A DNA stretch of 12,355 nt from an uncultured Veillonella sp. (GCA_902478055.1 CABSJL010000030.1:1-12355), one strand, 5' to 3'. Shown: positions 1-7,480, counted from the first letter of the stretch. The notes: a model not told the origin generated them from the sequence alone. Numbers and translations: made by a program.

Positions 1-26
1 GTTATCTATTTGAATGGAGAGATTCT

Positions 27-725
27 ATGGAAGTACCAACAGTAAGTGTAAAAGACATGTTGCCGTTTCAACGGCCGCGAGAGAAGTTTCTTAACCTAGG
101 GCCATCCCATATGGCGATGGAGGAGCTATTGGCTATTTTATTGCGTACGGGGGTAAAAGGGCAGTCCGCTATTTCCTTAGCTAGCGATATTGTGCAGTCC
201 TTTGATGATGGCGTATATGGTCTGAATCGAATGACCGTTGAAGAACTCGTTAAAATCAAGGGGATTGGCACAGATAAAGCGGTAACCTTATGTGCAGCTC
301 TTGAGATGGGGCGGCGATTAGGGGAACTTAAAATCAAGGAAACTTATGAAGACTTTTCCCAACCCTTTGTGATAGCTCAATATGTAATGGAGCGTTTGCG
401 CCACGAAGAGGTAGAGCATGTGTGGGCGGCGATGTTGACGTCTCGAAATAAGTTAATTCAGTTAGAACATATTTCTAATGGAGGGTTAGTATCTAGCCTT
501 GTAGAGCAGCGTGCTGTTTTTAAGAAGGCCATAGCGTGTAATGCGGCGGCCATTATTTTAATACATAATCATCCATCCGGCGATAGTCGTCCTAGTGATG
601 AAGATATACGACTAACCAAGTTATTTGTCAGTGCAGGTCAGTTCATGGGGATACCTGTGTTAGATCATATCGTCATTGGTGATAATGAATTCACTAGCCT
701 TAGTGAAATCGGTAAACTCAGTTAA
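27..725 (+). CDS. radC: RadC/JAMM-family protein (UPF0758)
   Basis: A 232-residue protein of typical RadC length. Residues about 10-100 form the N-terminal UPF0758 part with a helix-hairpin-helix-like segment (IKGIGTDKA, about 77-85). Residues about 110-230 form the JAMM/MPN+ domain with the metal-binding signature H180-N-H182-P-S-G, then S190 and D193. The family is named for DNA repair, but the repair role is not established; the JAMM motif predicts a Zn-dependent hydrolase fold with unknown substrate. The ATG at 27 is preceded by GGAGAG (16-21), a good ribosome binding site. In Firmicutes radC commonly lies just upstream of mreB, as here, although 327 nt with a strong hairpin separate the two, so they are probably separate transcripts. 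The family assignment is very safe; the biochemical role is uncertain. Confidence 0.96.
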   Translation: MEVPTVSVKDMLPFQRPREKFLNLGPSHMAMEELLAILLRTGVKGQSAISLASDIVQSFDDGVYGLNRMTVEELVKIKGIGTDKAVTLCAALEMGRRLGELKIKETYEDFSQPFVIAQYVMERLRHEEVEHVWAAMLTSRNKLIQLEHISNGGLVSSLVEQRAVFKKAIACNAAAIILIHNHPSGDSRPSDEDIRLTKLFVSAGQFMGIPVLDHIVIGDNEFTSLSEIGKLS

Positions 726-755
726 GTTATCCTTATATGATAAGTTTTAAAACCG

Positions 756-761
756 TATAAT
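756..761 (+). promoter_or_regulatory. Possible -10 box (TATAAT) upstream of the long hairpin
   Basis: There is an exact TATAAT at 756-761. The best -35 at 17-nt spacing is a poor TTATAT (733-738). A transcript from here would start near 768 and consist almost only of the 793-860 hairpin. A short palindrome (GTTTTAAAAC, 744-753) lies just upstream. A perfect -10 in A/T-rich DNA can arise by chance, so this is only a candidate. Confidence 0.3.
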
Positions 762-792
762 TATGGCTTTATAGTTTGTTGTATCAGTAAAT

Positions 793-870
793 AAGCACTC
801 ATAATGATGCGTTCTTTATTATGTCTAGTAAATAGAGAATGCATCATGATATGAGTGCTTTTTCTATTTT
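793..870 (+). terminator. Long hairpin with T-rich tail (terminator after radC)
   Basis: AAGCACTCAT (793-802) pairs exactly with ATGAGTGCTT (851-860). Inside it, TGATGC (805-810) pairs with GCATCA (841-846). Then 811-820 pairs with 831-840 along all ten positions, including two G-U pairs. The apical loop is 821-830, and the only interruption is a small internal bulge (803-804 against 847-850). The tract TTTTTCTATTTT follows (859-870). This fits a Rho-independent terminator for radC, although the stem (about 26 bp) is much longer than usual. It could also be a structured small RNA or an intergenic palindromic repeat element. No second copy was seen in this window. Confidence 0.75.
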
Positions 871-959
871 GTTCGACCTATAGGTGGCTTTGTAATGTAT
901 CACTTGTGAGTGTGCAAATTATGTATGACTTAAGGGTACTTGAATTATGCATTTTCTGT

Positions 960-980
960 GCTTTTAACAATGGTAAAAGC
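960..980. repeat. Palindrome just upstream of the mreB promoter
   Basis: GCTTTTA (960-966) and TAAAAGC (974-980) are perfect inverted arms around a 7-nt centre. The palindrome ends 1 nt before the proposed -35 (TTGATA, 982-987), a typical place for a transcription factor site. No T-tract follows, so it is unlikely to be a terminator. The binding protein, if any, is unknown. Confidence 0.4.
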
Positions 981-981
981 C

Positions 982-1011
982 TTGATATTAATAGAAAAAG
1001 TCGCATTATAT
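982..1011 (+). promoter_or_regulatory. Candidate promoter of the mreB-rodA operon
   Basis: TTGATA (982-987; 5 of 6 to the -35 consensus) is followed after 18 nt by TTATAT (1006-1011), with overlapping alternative CATTAT (1004-1009, 16-nt spacer). It lies about 40-70 nt before the mreB start and downstream of the radC terminator, where a promoter for the long operon is expected. The -10 is weak, so the exact position is uncertain. Confidence 0.45.
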
Positions 1012-1052
1012 GTGGTAAAATGGAATGATGATGTAATGAAGGAGATTTTACT

Positions 1053-2090
1053 ATGAGTTCCATTTTACCTACTCTAGGAAAAGATGTAAGTATAGATATT
1101 GGGTCCATACAGACGCGCCTCATGGGGGGGACGCGAGGAACCGTTATAAGCGAGCCATCTATTATAGCCACGGATACGAAACAAGAAAAAGTAGTAGCCG
1201 TTGGGGATGAAGCGGCTCGCCTTGTATTGCGGATGCCAGATATGTGGCGACCTTTGACACCGTTGAAAGATGGCTTTATTGTGGACTATCGCGTTATGCA
1301 TACGATGCTTAACTATTTTCTGAATAAGGTATCTAATGCATTGCGTCGTGCTCGAGTTCTTGTTGGTGTTCCTTGTGGGATGACTGATGTTGAGCAAAGA
1401 GCGATGATGGATGCCGTTATTCAGGCGGGAGCCCGCGAAGTATTTCTTATTGAACGTCCTGTGGCTGCAGCTATTGGTTGCGGTGCACCTATCTTTGAAG
1501 CTCGTGGATCTATGGTCATTGATATTGGTGGTGGTACCGTAGATATGGGTATTGTTTCATTGGGCGGTATTGTAGATAGCAAAACTATACGCTTTGGTGG
1601 TTCAGATATTAACAATGCGTTGCTACGCTATGTACGCGAGTGTTTTGGTGTTATCGTTTCTGATGAAATTATAGAGGATATTAAACATACTGTGGGTACT
1701 GCTGTGGCACCACTAGAAGATGCGGAATATGCCTTTCAAGGCCGTGATATGATGAATGGTTTAGGTAGACGTTGTGTCATTCATCAGTCTGAAGTATACC
1801 AAGTTGTTAATGACTGTATCGGAGGCCTTTTGGATGAATTAAAACAAATGATTCGTTCCGCTGAACCTGAAATTGTAGCCGATATTATGCAATATGGAAT
1901 CTACCTCACTGGTGGTACAGCGCAACTGTCTGGCTTGGCAGAGCGTATTGGTGGCGAATTAGGTGTGCCTGTACACGTTCCGGACGCACCTGAGACGAAA
2001 GTTGTTGTAGGCCTTAATGGGGCTTCATCGGACTTAGTGAGCTTATCGCGATTTATTGTAAATTCTAAAAATAGAAAGGGCCAAGACTAA
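1053..2090 (+). CDS. mreB: Actin-like rod-shape protein MreB (divergent)
   Basis: A 345-residue actin-family ATPase that forms membrane-bound filaments guiding lateral wall synthesis. Visible motifs are phosphate-1 (D15-I-G-S-I-Q-T21), the FLIERP segment (131-136), phosphate-2 (D157-I-G-G-G-T-V-D164), VSLGGIV (168-174), and a C-terminal adenosine-type motif (LTGGTAQLSGL, 285-295). It is clearly MreB/Mbl but divergent: the usual DLGTANT is DIGSIQT, and the second Glu of the common IEEP motif is Arg135. The common GGGTTE is GGGTVD. AAGGAGA (1039-1045) sits 7 nt before the ATG, and mreC follows after 1 nt. A run of seven G (1124-1130) covers codons 24-26. It opens the mreB-rodA operon. An MreB paralogue such as Mbl is possible, but location next to mreCD favours MreB. 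Confidence 0.95.
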   Translation: MSSILPTLGKDVSIDIGSIQTRLMGGTRGTVISEPSIIATDTKQEKVVAVGDEAARLVLRMPDMWRPLTPLKDGFIVDYRVMHTMLNYFLNKVSNALRRARVLVGVPCGMTDVEQRAMMDAVIQAGAREVFLIERPVAAAIGCGAPIFEARGSMVIDIGGGTVDMGIVSLGGIVDSKTIRFGGSDINNALLRYVRECFGVIVSDEIIEDIKHTVGTAVAPLEDAEYAFQGRDMMNGLGRRCVIHQSEVYQVVNDCIGGLLDELKQMIRSAEPEIVADIMQYGIYLTGGTAQLSGLAERIGGELGVPVHVPDAPETKVVVGLNGASSDLVSLSRFIVNSKNRKGQD

Positions 2091-2091
2091 T

Positions 2092-3009
2092 ATGATACAG
2101 TCAGATAAAAAGTTAATTATCGTCGTTGTTATTAGCTGTATCCTATTGGCTTTGCTCGGATTTGCATGGAAACAACGAACTAGTATTCCTTTTGTTACTG
2201 TTACTCTTGAAGGTATTACAACACCGTTTGCTTATGGATCTGCCCGTTTACTTGATGGTGTGCAAACTGGCTTCACAGTGCTTAATAATGCTATTTCTGC
2301 AACGATTGAAAGTGATGAGGAAGCATCTCGTAAAGCTGCCTTAGAACAAAAGGTAGTTAACTATGATGAGGTAGTGGCAGAAAATATTCGACTTCGCCAG
2401 CTTCTTAACTATAAGAGTAGTCATCCGGAATTTTCCATGACATTGGCTGGCATTATTACAAAGGATTACGGTACATGGACAAATACTTTCACTATCGATA
2501 AGGGCAGTGAAGATGGAATGGCCGTTAATATGGCTGTCGTTGTACCAAGTGGGGTAGTTGGTTTTATTACCGATGTGTACCCTCATTCCTCTCGTGTGCA
2601 AACCATTCTTGACCCGCGTAGTGCAATCGGTGTTATTGTACAGCGTCCTGAATCCCGTTTATCTGGTGTTGTAAAGGGTGATGGGGATTCACCTCGTACA
2701 CCATCAATGGTAAATATTGCCCGTGATGGCGATGTATTAGTAGGGGATAAATTAATAACCTCTGGGTACGGTGGTATCTATCCAAAAGGATTACCTGTTG
2801 GCAATGTACAGTCTATCGAAAATGATACAGAAGGCTTTGTTAAGAATGCCGTTATCACACCTAGCGTAGACTTTTACCGTTTGGAAGAGGTGTTTGTTCT
2901 TACATCATCTTCTGTTAGTGCACCACAAAAACCAGGGCTTGAGCCTAAGCTTGTACCTCAAACACAACGAGATCAAGTAGAAGGGGCAAAGGGGGCCGTT
3001 AAACCATGA
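2092..3009 (+). CDS. mreC: Rod-shape protein MreC
   Basis: A 305-residue bitopic membrane protein linking cytoplasmic MreB to extracytoplasmic wall enzymes and activating PBP2/RodA. One transmembrane helix (about 7-25) follows a short cytoplasmic N-terminus. Then come a coiled-coil-like stretch (about 72-106) and the paired beta-barrel domains (about 115-271). The family motif SGYGGIYPKGLPVG lies at 224-237. The final 30 residues are a Pro/Gln/Lys-rich tail that looks disordered. The ATG lies 1 nt after the mreB stop with AAAGGG (2075-2080) 11 nt upstream, a rather long spacing, so translation is probably coupled to mreB. It overlaps mreD by 4 nt. Length is within the family range. Confidence 0.95.
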   Translation: MIQSDKKLIIVVVISCILLALLGFAWKQRTSIPFVTVTLEGITTPFAYGSARLLDGVQTGFTVLNNAISATIESDEEASRKAALEQKVVNYDEVVAENIRLRQLLNYKSSHPEFSMTLAGIITKDYGTWTNTFTIDKGSEDGMAVNMAVVVPSGVVGFITDVYPHSSRVQTILDPRSAIGVIVQRPESRLSGVVKGDGDSPRTPSMVNIARDGDVLVGDKLITSGYGGIYPKGLPVGNVQSIENDTEGFVKNAVITPSVDFYRLEEVFVLTSSSVSAPQKPGLEPKLVPQTQRDQVEGAKGAVKP

Positions 3010-3497
3010 CGCGTCTAGCTTTAGTCCTCTGTGGATTCTTAATTTATTTTATACAGGCTCAATTATTGCCTGCTATTTTTCATACGAATTGGTTACCCAA
3101 TTTAATCTTGACCATCATTGTTATGGTCACTCTTTTTAAAGGGCGTCGTATGGGAATAATGGCCGCTGTTATAGGTGGTATCGTCCATGATGTATTGATA
3201 TCTAATTTCTTTGGGCTCCATTTATTCCCTTACGTTATTGTGGTTTACCTATTATCTGCTGTAAAACATAGACTCTATGAAGAACGTTGGTATTGGTCTA
3301 GTGCTATTGTAGCTATATGTACCTTGCTAGATGGTTTTATCCGTAGCCTTATGATCTTGGCTAGTGGTGGGGATTTGCATATTGGCTTATATATGTGGCA
3401 TATGGTTATACCTGTACTGTTCTGGAACGGCGTATTGGCTGCTATCGTACATGGATTGTTGTGGCGTAAGGATGAACAACAAGATTATATTTGGTAA
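3006..3497 (+). CDS. mreD: Rod-shape protein MreD
   Basis: A 163-residue, very hydrophobic integral membrane protein with about five to six transmembrane segments (roughly 3-22, 31-45, 49-66, 71-87, 97-118 and 132-152). The segment PNLILTIIVMVTLFKGRRMG (31-50), followed by a Gly-rich helix ending in H61-D62, resembles the MreD family. It partners MreC in the elongation complex; it has no known enzymatic activity. The start overlaps the mreC stop as ATGA (3006-3009), the classic arrangement for translational coupling. It is assigned by family resemblance, topology and its invariable position after mreC. Confidence 0.93.
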   Translation: MTRLALVLCGFLIYFIQAQLLPAIFHTNWLPNLILTIIVMVTLFKGRRMGIMAAVIGGIVHDVLISNFFGLHLFPYVIVVYLLSAVKHRLYEERWYWSSAIVAICTLLDGFIRSLMILASGGDLHIGLYMWHMVIPVLFWNGVLAAIVHGLLWRKDEQQDYIW

Positions 3498-3520
3498 TAA
3501 TTTGGTAAGGGGGTGAAAGA

Positions 3521-5443
3521 GTGCTTGAAGGCCTCTATAAACGAAGAAAAACGAGTCGCTTTGATGTACTCTTTTACATTGTAGCGGGCATATTTATAGT
3601 ATTGGCATTGCGTTTATTTATGCTACAAATCTTGGCTGGTGGTTATTATCAAGCTAAGGCGGAGGGTAACCGTCTACGCATGGTACCGATGACTGCAGCA
3701 CGGGGCATTATGTATGATCGCAATGGTCAAATTCTTGTAGGCTCTAGACCTGCTTATACAATATCTATCATGCCTACAGGGAAGGCTTTGGATGATGGTG
3801 AAGTGGCTAAATTAGCAGCTTTATTGAAAATGAAGCCTGAAGATATTAAAAAGAAGGTTAATGATCATAAGTATGGCTATGAGCCAATACGTATCGCTAA
3901 CGATATTTCAATGGACGTAGTAACAACCATTGAAGAGCATCGACATGAATTGCCAGGGGTAACGATTGATGTTGAACCACTTCGATATTATCCATATGAA
4001 ACAATGGCTTCTCAACTATTTGGTTATGTTGGTGAAGTAAGCGAAGAGGAATTAGAAGAGTTAAAACAGCAAGATCCTAATACACTGGTAAGTGGTGGTA
4101 CTATTTTAGGTCGTTCTGGTCTAGAGAAATTATATGACTCTATCTTGCGTGGCACCGATGGTGGCAAGCAAGTTGAAGTCGATGCTACAGGTCGTCCTGT
4201 GGCTGAGGTGGATAGAAAGCATACAGTACCAGGCGCTAATATTCATTTAACTATTGATGTAAATCTTCAAAAGGCTGCTGAAGAGGCCGTTAAAAATCAG
4301 CTTAATCAGTTGCGTGCTCAAGGTATTCCGGCACAAGGGGCAGCAGTGGTGGCTATGGATCCTAATACAGGGGCTATTTTAGCTATGGTCAGCGCTCCTG
4401 AATTCAATCCAAACTGGTTTGCGAAAGGCATTACAACGGCTCAATGGAATCAGTTAAACAATGATAAAAATCATCCATTTGATAATAAGGTTATTTCTGG
4501 TGAATATCCTCCAGGTTCACCGTTTAAGATTATTACTGGTACGGCCGCATTAGACCTTAAAAAGGTTACTCCTGAAGAGATGATCTTTGATAGTGGTAAG
4601 CACTGGTTGATCGATAAACGAAATGCGGAAGGTGAAGCATTAGGTTGGCTTAACTTTAATAAAGCACTTGCTAAGTCTGATAATGTTTACTTCTATGAAA
4701 TGGGTAATCGTGTAGGCATAGAAAATCTCGATAAATATGCTGCGTATTTTGGCATAGGTGAAAAGACTGGTATTAATTTACCAGGTGAGGCTGCTGGCAT
4801 TATGGCAAGCCCTGAGTATAAACGAAAAGTATATGATGAAGATTGGTACTTAGGGGAAACCTTTGATGCCGCAATTGGTCAATCTTTCACATTGGTTACA
4901 CCATTACAAATGGCCGTAATGCTCAGTGAAGTAGCTAATGGAGGCATTAAATACAGACCGTATGTGGTAAGCCGCATCGATAATAAAGATGGCACGCCAA
5001 AAGAAATTTTTGGACCTGATAAATTAGGAATTCTACCAGTTCCTAAAAATATTATGGATCTCATTCGAGAAGGCTTGCGTGATGTAACGAATGAGGGCGG
5101 TACAGCAGGGGATTTATTTAAAGGATTCCCTATAAATGTAGCGGGTAAGACTGGTACTGCGGAAAACGCACATGGCCGAGATCATGGCTGGTTCGTAGCC
5201 TATGCACCATATGATAAACCGCAAATTGTTGTGGTTGCACTCGTTGAACAAGGTAGCTTTGGTGCCGGTTCTGCAGGCCCAATCGTACGAGATGTGTTAG
5301 CTGCATATTTCAATGTACCGTTGAATAAAAAAACGAATGATACAAATACTAAAAGTAATAAAGATGCTGCCACTGTAGGCAATACGACGAATGGTCAAAA
5401 ACCGGAGAAGGCAGTAACTAGTGGGCAACCAAGAAAGGATTAG
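3521..5443 (+). CDS. mrdA: Class B penicillin-binding protein 2 (elongasome transpeptidase)
   Basis: A 640-residue DD-transpeptidase crosslinking lateral peptidoglycan in partnership with RodA. An N-terminal transmembrane anchor (about 15-38) is followed by the PBP dimerisation/pedestal domain (about 57-230) and the transpeptidase domain (about 270-598). Catalytic motifs are complete: S333-P-F-K336 (SxxK, acylated serine S333), S386-D-N388 (SxN) and K543-T-G-T546 (KTG). A 40-residue Asn/Thr/Lys-rich tail (601-640) follows and looks disordered. The start is GTG at 3521, supported by AAGGGGGTGA (3507-3516); no ATG in frame fits as well. It lies 23 nt after mreD and ends 1 nt before minD. PBP2 rather than PBP3 is favoured by the neighbouring mreCD and rodA. 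Confidence 0.95.
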   Translation: MLEGLYKRRKTSRFDVLFYIVAGIFIVLALRLFMLQILAGGYYQAKAEGNRLRMVPMTAARGIMYDRNGQILVGSRPAYTISIMPTGKALDDGEVAKLAALLKMKPEDIKKKVNDHKYGYEPIRIANDISMDVVTTIEEHRHELPGVTIDVEPLRYYPYETMASQLFGYVGEVSEEELEELKQQDPNTLVSGGTILGRSGLEKLYDSILRGTDGGKQVEVDATGRPVAEVDRKHTVPGANIHLTIDVNLQKAAEEAVKNQLNQLRAQGIPAQGAAVVAMDPNTGAILAMVSAPEFNPNWFAKGITTAQWNQLNNDKNHPFDNKVISGEYPPGSPFKIITGTAALDLKKVTPEEMIFDSGKHWLIDKRNAEGEALGWLNFNKALAKSDNVYFYEMGNRVGIENLDKYAAYFGIGEKTGINLPGEAAGIMASPEYKRKVYDEDWYLGETFDAAIGQSFTLVTPLQMAVMLSEVANGGIKYRPYVVSRIDNKDGTPKEIFGPDKLGILPVPKNIMDLIREGLRDVTNEGGTAGDLFKGFPINVAGKTGTAENAHGRDHGWFVAYAPYDKPQIVVVALVEQGSFGAGSAGPIVRDVLAAYFNVPLNKKTNDTNTKSNKDAATVGNTTNGQKPEKAVTSGQPRKD

Positions 5444-5444
5444 T

Positions 5445-6368
5445 ATGGGCGAAATCATTGGTGTTGTATCCGGCAAGGGTGGCGTAGGTAAAACGACTGT
5501 CACTGCATGCTTGGGTGCAGCCTTAAGTCATGCAGGGCACCGCGTATTGCTCTGTGATGGGGACTTTGGATTGCGCGATTTGGATCTTGTGTTAGGTGTA
5601 GCAGATGAAATCATCTATGATGCACTAGATGCGAGTGAAGATAAAGAATATACAGATGATGCTATTGTATCAATTGCAGAAAATCTAGATTTCTTACCGG
5701 CTAGTCAAAGTGCGCGTTGGGAAGATATAGGTCGTAAGAAGTATAAGAAATTAGTTCGTCGACTTTGTGATGTATATGACTATATTTTGATTGATGCTCC
5801 AGCCGGTATTGGTAAGGGCATAGAATCTATTTTAGATTTGGTAAATCGCTGTATTGTTGTAACACATCCGTTATGGGTATCCTTACGTAATGGAGCGCGC
5901 ATGATTCAAGTGTGTGAGGAACATAATATTCGCGATTTTGCTATTGCTTTTAATGCAGTACCTACAAATGGTGAAGACATAGACTTATACGATATGCTAG
6001 AAGTTCTTCGTGCCGAATATGTAGGGGCTATGATTCCTTATGATGAAGATGTGTTAACCTATACACAAGATGGACAGCTGTTAGATTTAGCTTCTCATGA
6101 ATTCCGCAATGTATTAGCACCTCTTGTGGACTATGTTGTAACTGGGGATTGCTGGGAAGATTATGATGTACAAAAGCAATTTGATGCCTATGTAGCGAAG
6201 AAAAAGGCTGCTACAGAAAAACAAGGTACACCTACACTTGCTACAGCTGGTGAGTCTATCTTTGAAGACTCGAATAATGTTCTCTATATTAATCGCGGCG
6301 GTTGGACTACTCAGCGCTTATTAGTGCAAGGTAAGCAAAGCTTATGGCGCCGTCGTAAATTGAAATAG
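5445..6368 (+). CDS. minD: MinD-like ParA/MinD-family ATPase
   Basis: A 307-residue P-loop ATPase. It has the deviant Walker A motif G10-K11-G-G-V-G-K16-T-T with signature lysine K11, the MinD-type segment DGDFGLRDLDLVLG (38-51) and the switch II region DAPAG (117-121). MinD dimerises on the membrane with ATP and normally recruits MinC to block misplaced division. Here neither minC nor minE adjoins it. The segment S146-L-R-N-G-A-R152 replaces the usual SVRDSDR type. After the ATPase core (to about 245) there is a 60-residue extension ending in a basic, possibly amphipathic segment (QSLWRRRKLK, 298-307) that may be the membrane anchor. The ATG at 5445 is chosen over GTG 5421: it has AAGAAAGGA (5431-5439) upstream, avoids overlapping pbp2, and gives the family N-terminus MGEIIGVVSGKGG. 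It could be a MinD homologue with a changed role. Confidence 0.88.
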   Translation: MGEIIGVVSGKGGVGKTTVTACLGAALSHAGHRVLLCDGDFGLRDLDLVLGVADEIIYDALDASEDKEYTDDAIVSIAENLDFLPASQSARWEDIGRKKYKKLVRRLCDVYDYILIDAPAGIGKGIESILDLVNRCIVVTHPLWVSLRNGARMIQVCEEHNIRDFAIAFNAVPTNGEDIDLYDMLEVLRAEYVGAMIPYDEDVLTYTQDGQLLDLASHEFRNVLAPLVDYVVTGDCWEDYDVQKQFDAYVAKKKAATEKQGTPTLATAGESIFEDSNNVLYINRGGWTTQRLLVQGKQSLWRRRKLK

Positions 6369-6376
6369 GTGATATG

Positions 6377-7480
6377 ATGTGGCGGAAACTATGGAACGAT
6401 AGCGACTGGGCTATTATCATATGTACTTTCTTACTTGTTTGTATTGGTTTAGCAGCCATTGGCAGTGCAACGCATGTTAATCAAGAGCCTATTGGATTTG
6501 GTAGTTTAGTAGTAAAACAACTCATATTTTTCCTAGCTAATGTAGCCGTTGTGATAGGTATGCAGTTTCTTAACTACCATCGCCTAAAGGATTGGGGTAA
6601 TATCATTTACGCCATTACCCTTTTGATGTTGATTGCCGTTATGGCCGTTGGTACCTCTGCATTGGGGGCCCAACGCTGGATTCAATTGGGACCTATTACG
6701 ATTCAACCATCAGAGTTTTCTAAATTGCTCATGATTATTTGCATGGCTAAAATGCTAGAGCCTCGTATTGGCAAGTTAGATACATTTAAATCATTAATAT
6801 TGCCTGTATTATATGTTGGGGTACCTATTGCACTCGTATTCTTACAGCCTGACCTAGGTACATCTCTTGTGTATATTGCTATTTTTGTGGGCATGTTATT
6901 TATTTCTGGTATTAGAACAAGACTTATAAAAATTATTGCCGGTACTGGTTTATTATTGATGCCTTTAGGTTGGTTTGTACTGAAAGAATACCAAAAACAA
7001 CGTATTCTTGTATTTTTAAATCCAGATATTGATCCTTTTGGATCAGGCTATCATATCATTCAGTCTAAGATTGCCATTGGTTCAGGTTTGATTTTTGGTA
7101 AAGGTATCTTTAATGGTACGCAAAGTCAGTTGAACTTCTTACCAGAAAACCATACGGACTTTATTTTCTCCGTTATTGGTGAAGAATTTGGTTTTGTAGG
7201 CTGTATTATCGTGTTGTTTTTGCTTTTTATGCTGATTTATCGCAGCATTAAAGTAGCCTATATGTGTAATGATAATTTTGGTATGTTACTAGCTACAGGG
7301 ATTGCTACCATGTTTACCTTTGAGGTACTCGTTAATGTAGGTATGACTATTGGTATTATGCCTGTTACAGGGATTCCATTGCCATTCCTTAGCTATGGTG
7401 TCAGTGCGTTGACTACTAATATGTTGAGTATCGGTATTTTGTTAAATATTGCTATGCAACGGACGAAATATATTTTTTAA
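6377..7480 (+). CDS. rodA: SEDS peptidoglycan glycosyltransferase RodA
   Basis: A polytopic SEDS-family membrane protein (367 residues) that polymerises lipid II into glycan strands with PBP2. About ten transmembrane helices are visible. Family motifs, numbered from this start, are LQPDLGTSL (156-164), the extracytoplasmic loop motif LPENHTDFIFSVIGEE (255-270), whose D261 matches the essential SEDS aspartate, and GIPLPFLSYG (332-341). Two adjacent ATG codons exist (6374 and 6377). AGGTGA (6367-6372) leaves 1 nt before the first and 4 nt before the second, so the second is preferred; the difference is one residue. It starts 8 nt after minD. Context with mreBCD and PBP2 identifies it as RodA rather than FtsW or SpoVE. 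Confidence 0.95.
   Translation: MWRKLWNDSDWAIIICTFLLVCIGLAAIGSATHVNQEPIGFGSLVVKQLIFFLANVAVVIGMQFLNYHRLKDWGNIIYAITLLMLIAVMAVGTSALGAQRWIQLGPITIQPSEFSKLLMIICMAKMLEPRIGKLDTFKSLILPVLYVGVPIALVFLQPDLGTSLVYIAIFVGMLFISGIRTRLIKIIAGTGLLLMPLGWFVLKEYQKQRILVFLNPDIDPFGSGYHIIQSKIAIGSGLIFGKGIFNGTQSQLNFLPENHTDFIFSVIGEEFGFVGCIIVLFLLFMLIYRSIKVAYMCNDNFGMLLATGIATMFTFEVLVNVGMTIGIMPVTGIPLPFLSYGVSALTTNMLSIGILLNIAMQRTKYIF

Noticed and set aside
878..1171. Minus-strand reading frame of 97 codons across the radC-mreB gap
   Set aside because: It overlaps the proposed operon promoter and the start of mreB, its product resembles no family, and its composition looks like antisense translation.
5421..5444. Earlier GTG start for minD
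   Set aside because: It would lie before the AAGAAAGGA site and inside pbp2, and would add eight residues ahead of the standard MinD N-terminus.
6366..6380. A hidden small minE gene between minD and rodA
   Set aside because: Only 8 nt separate the two genes, and nothing MinE-like was seen elsewhere in the window.
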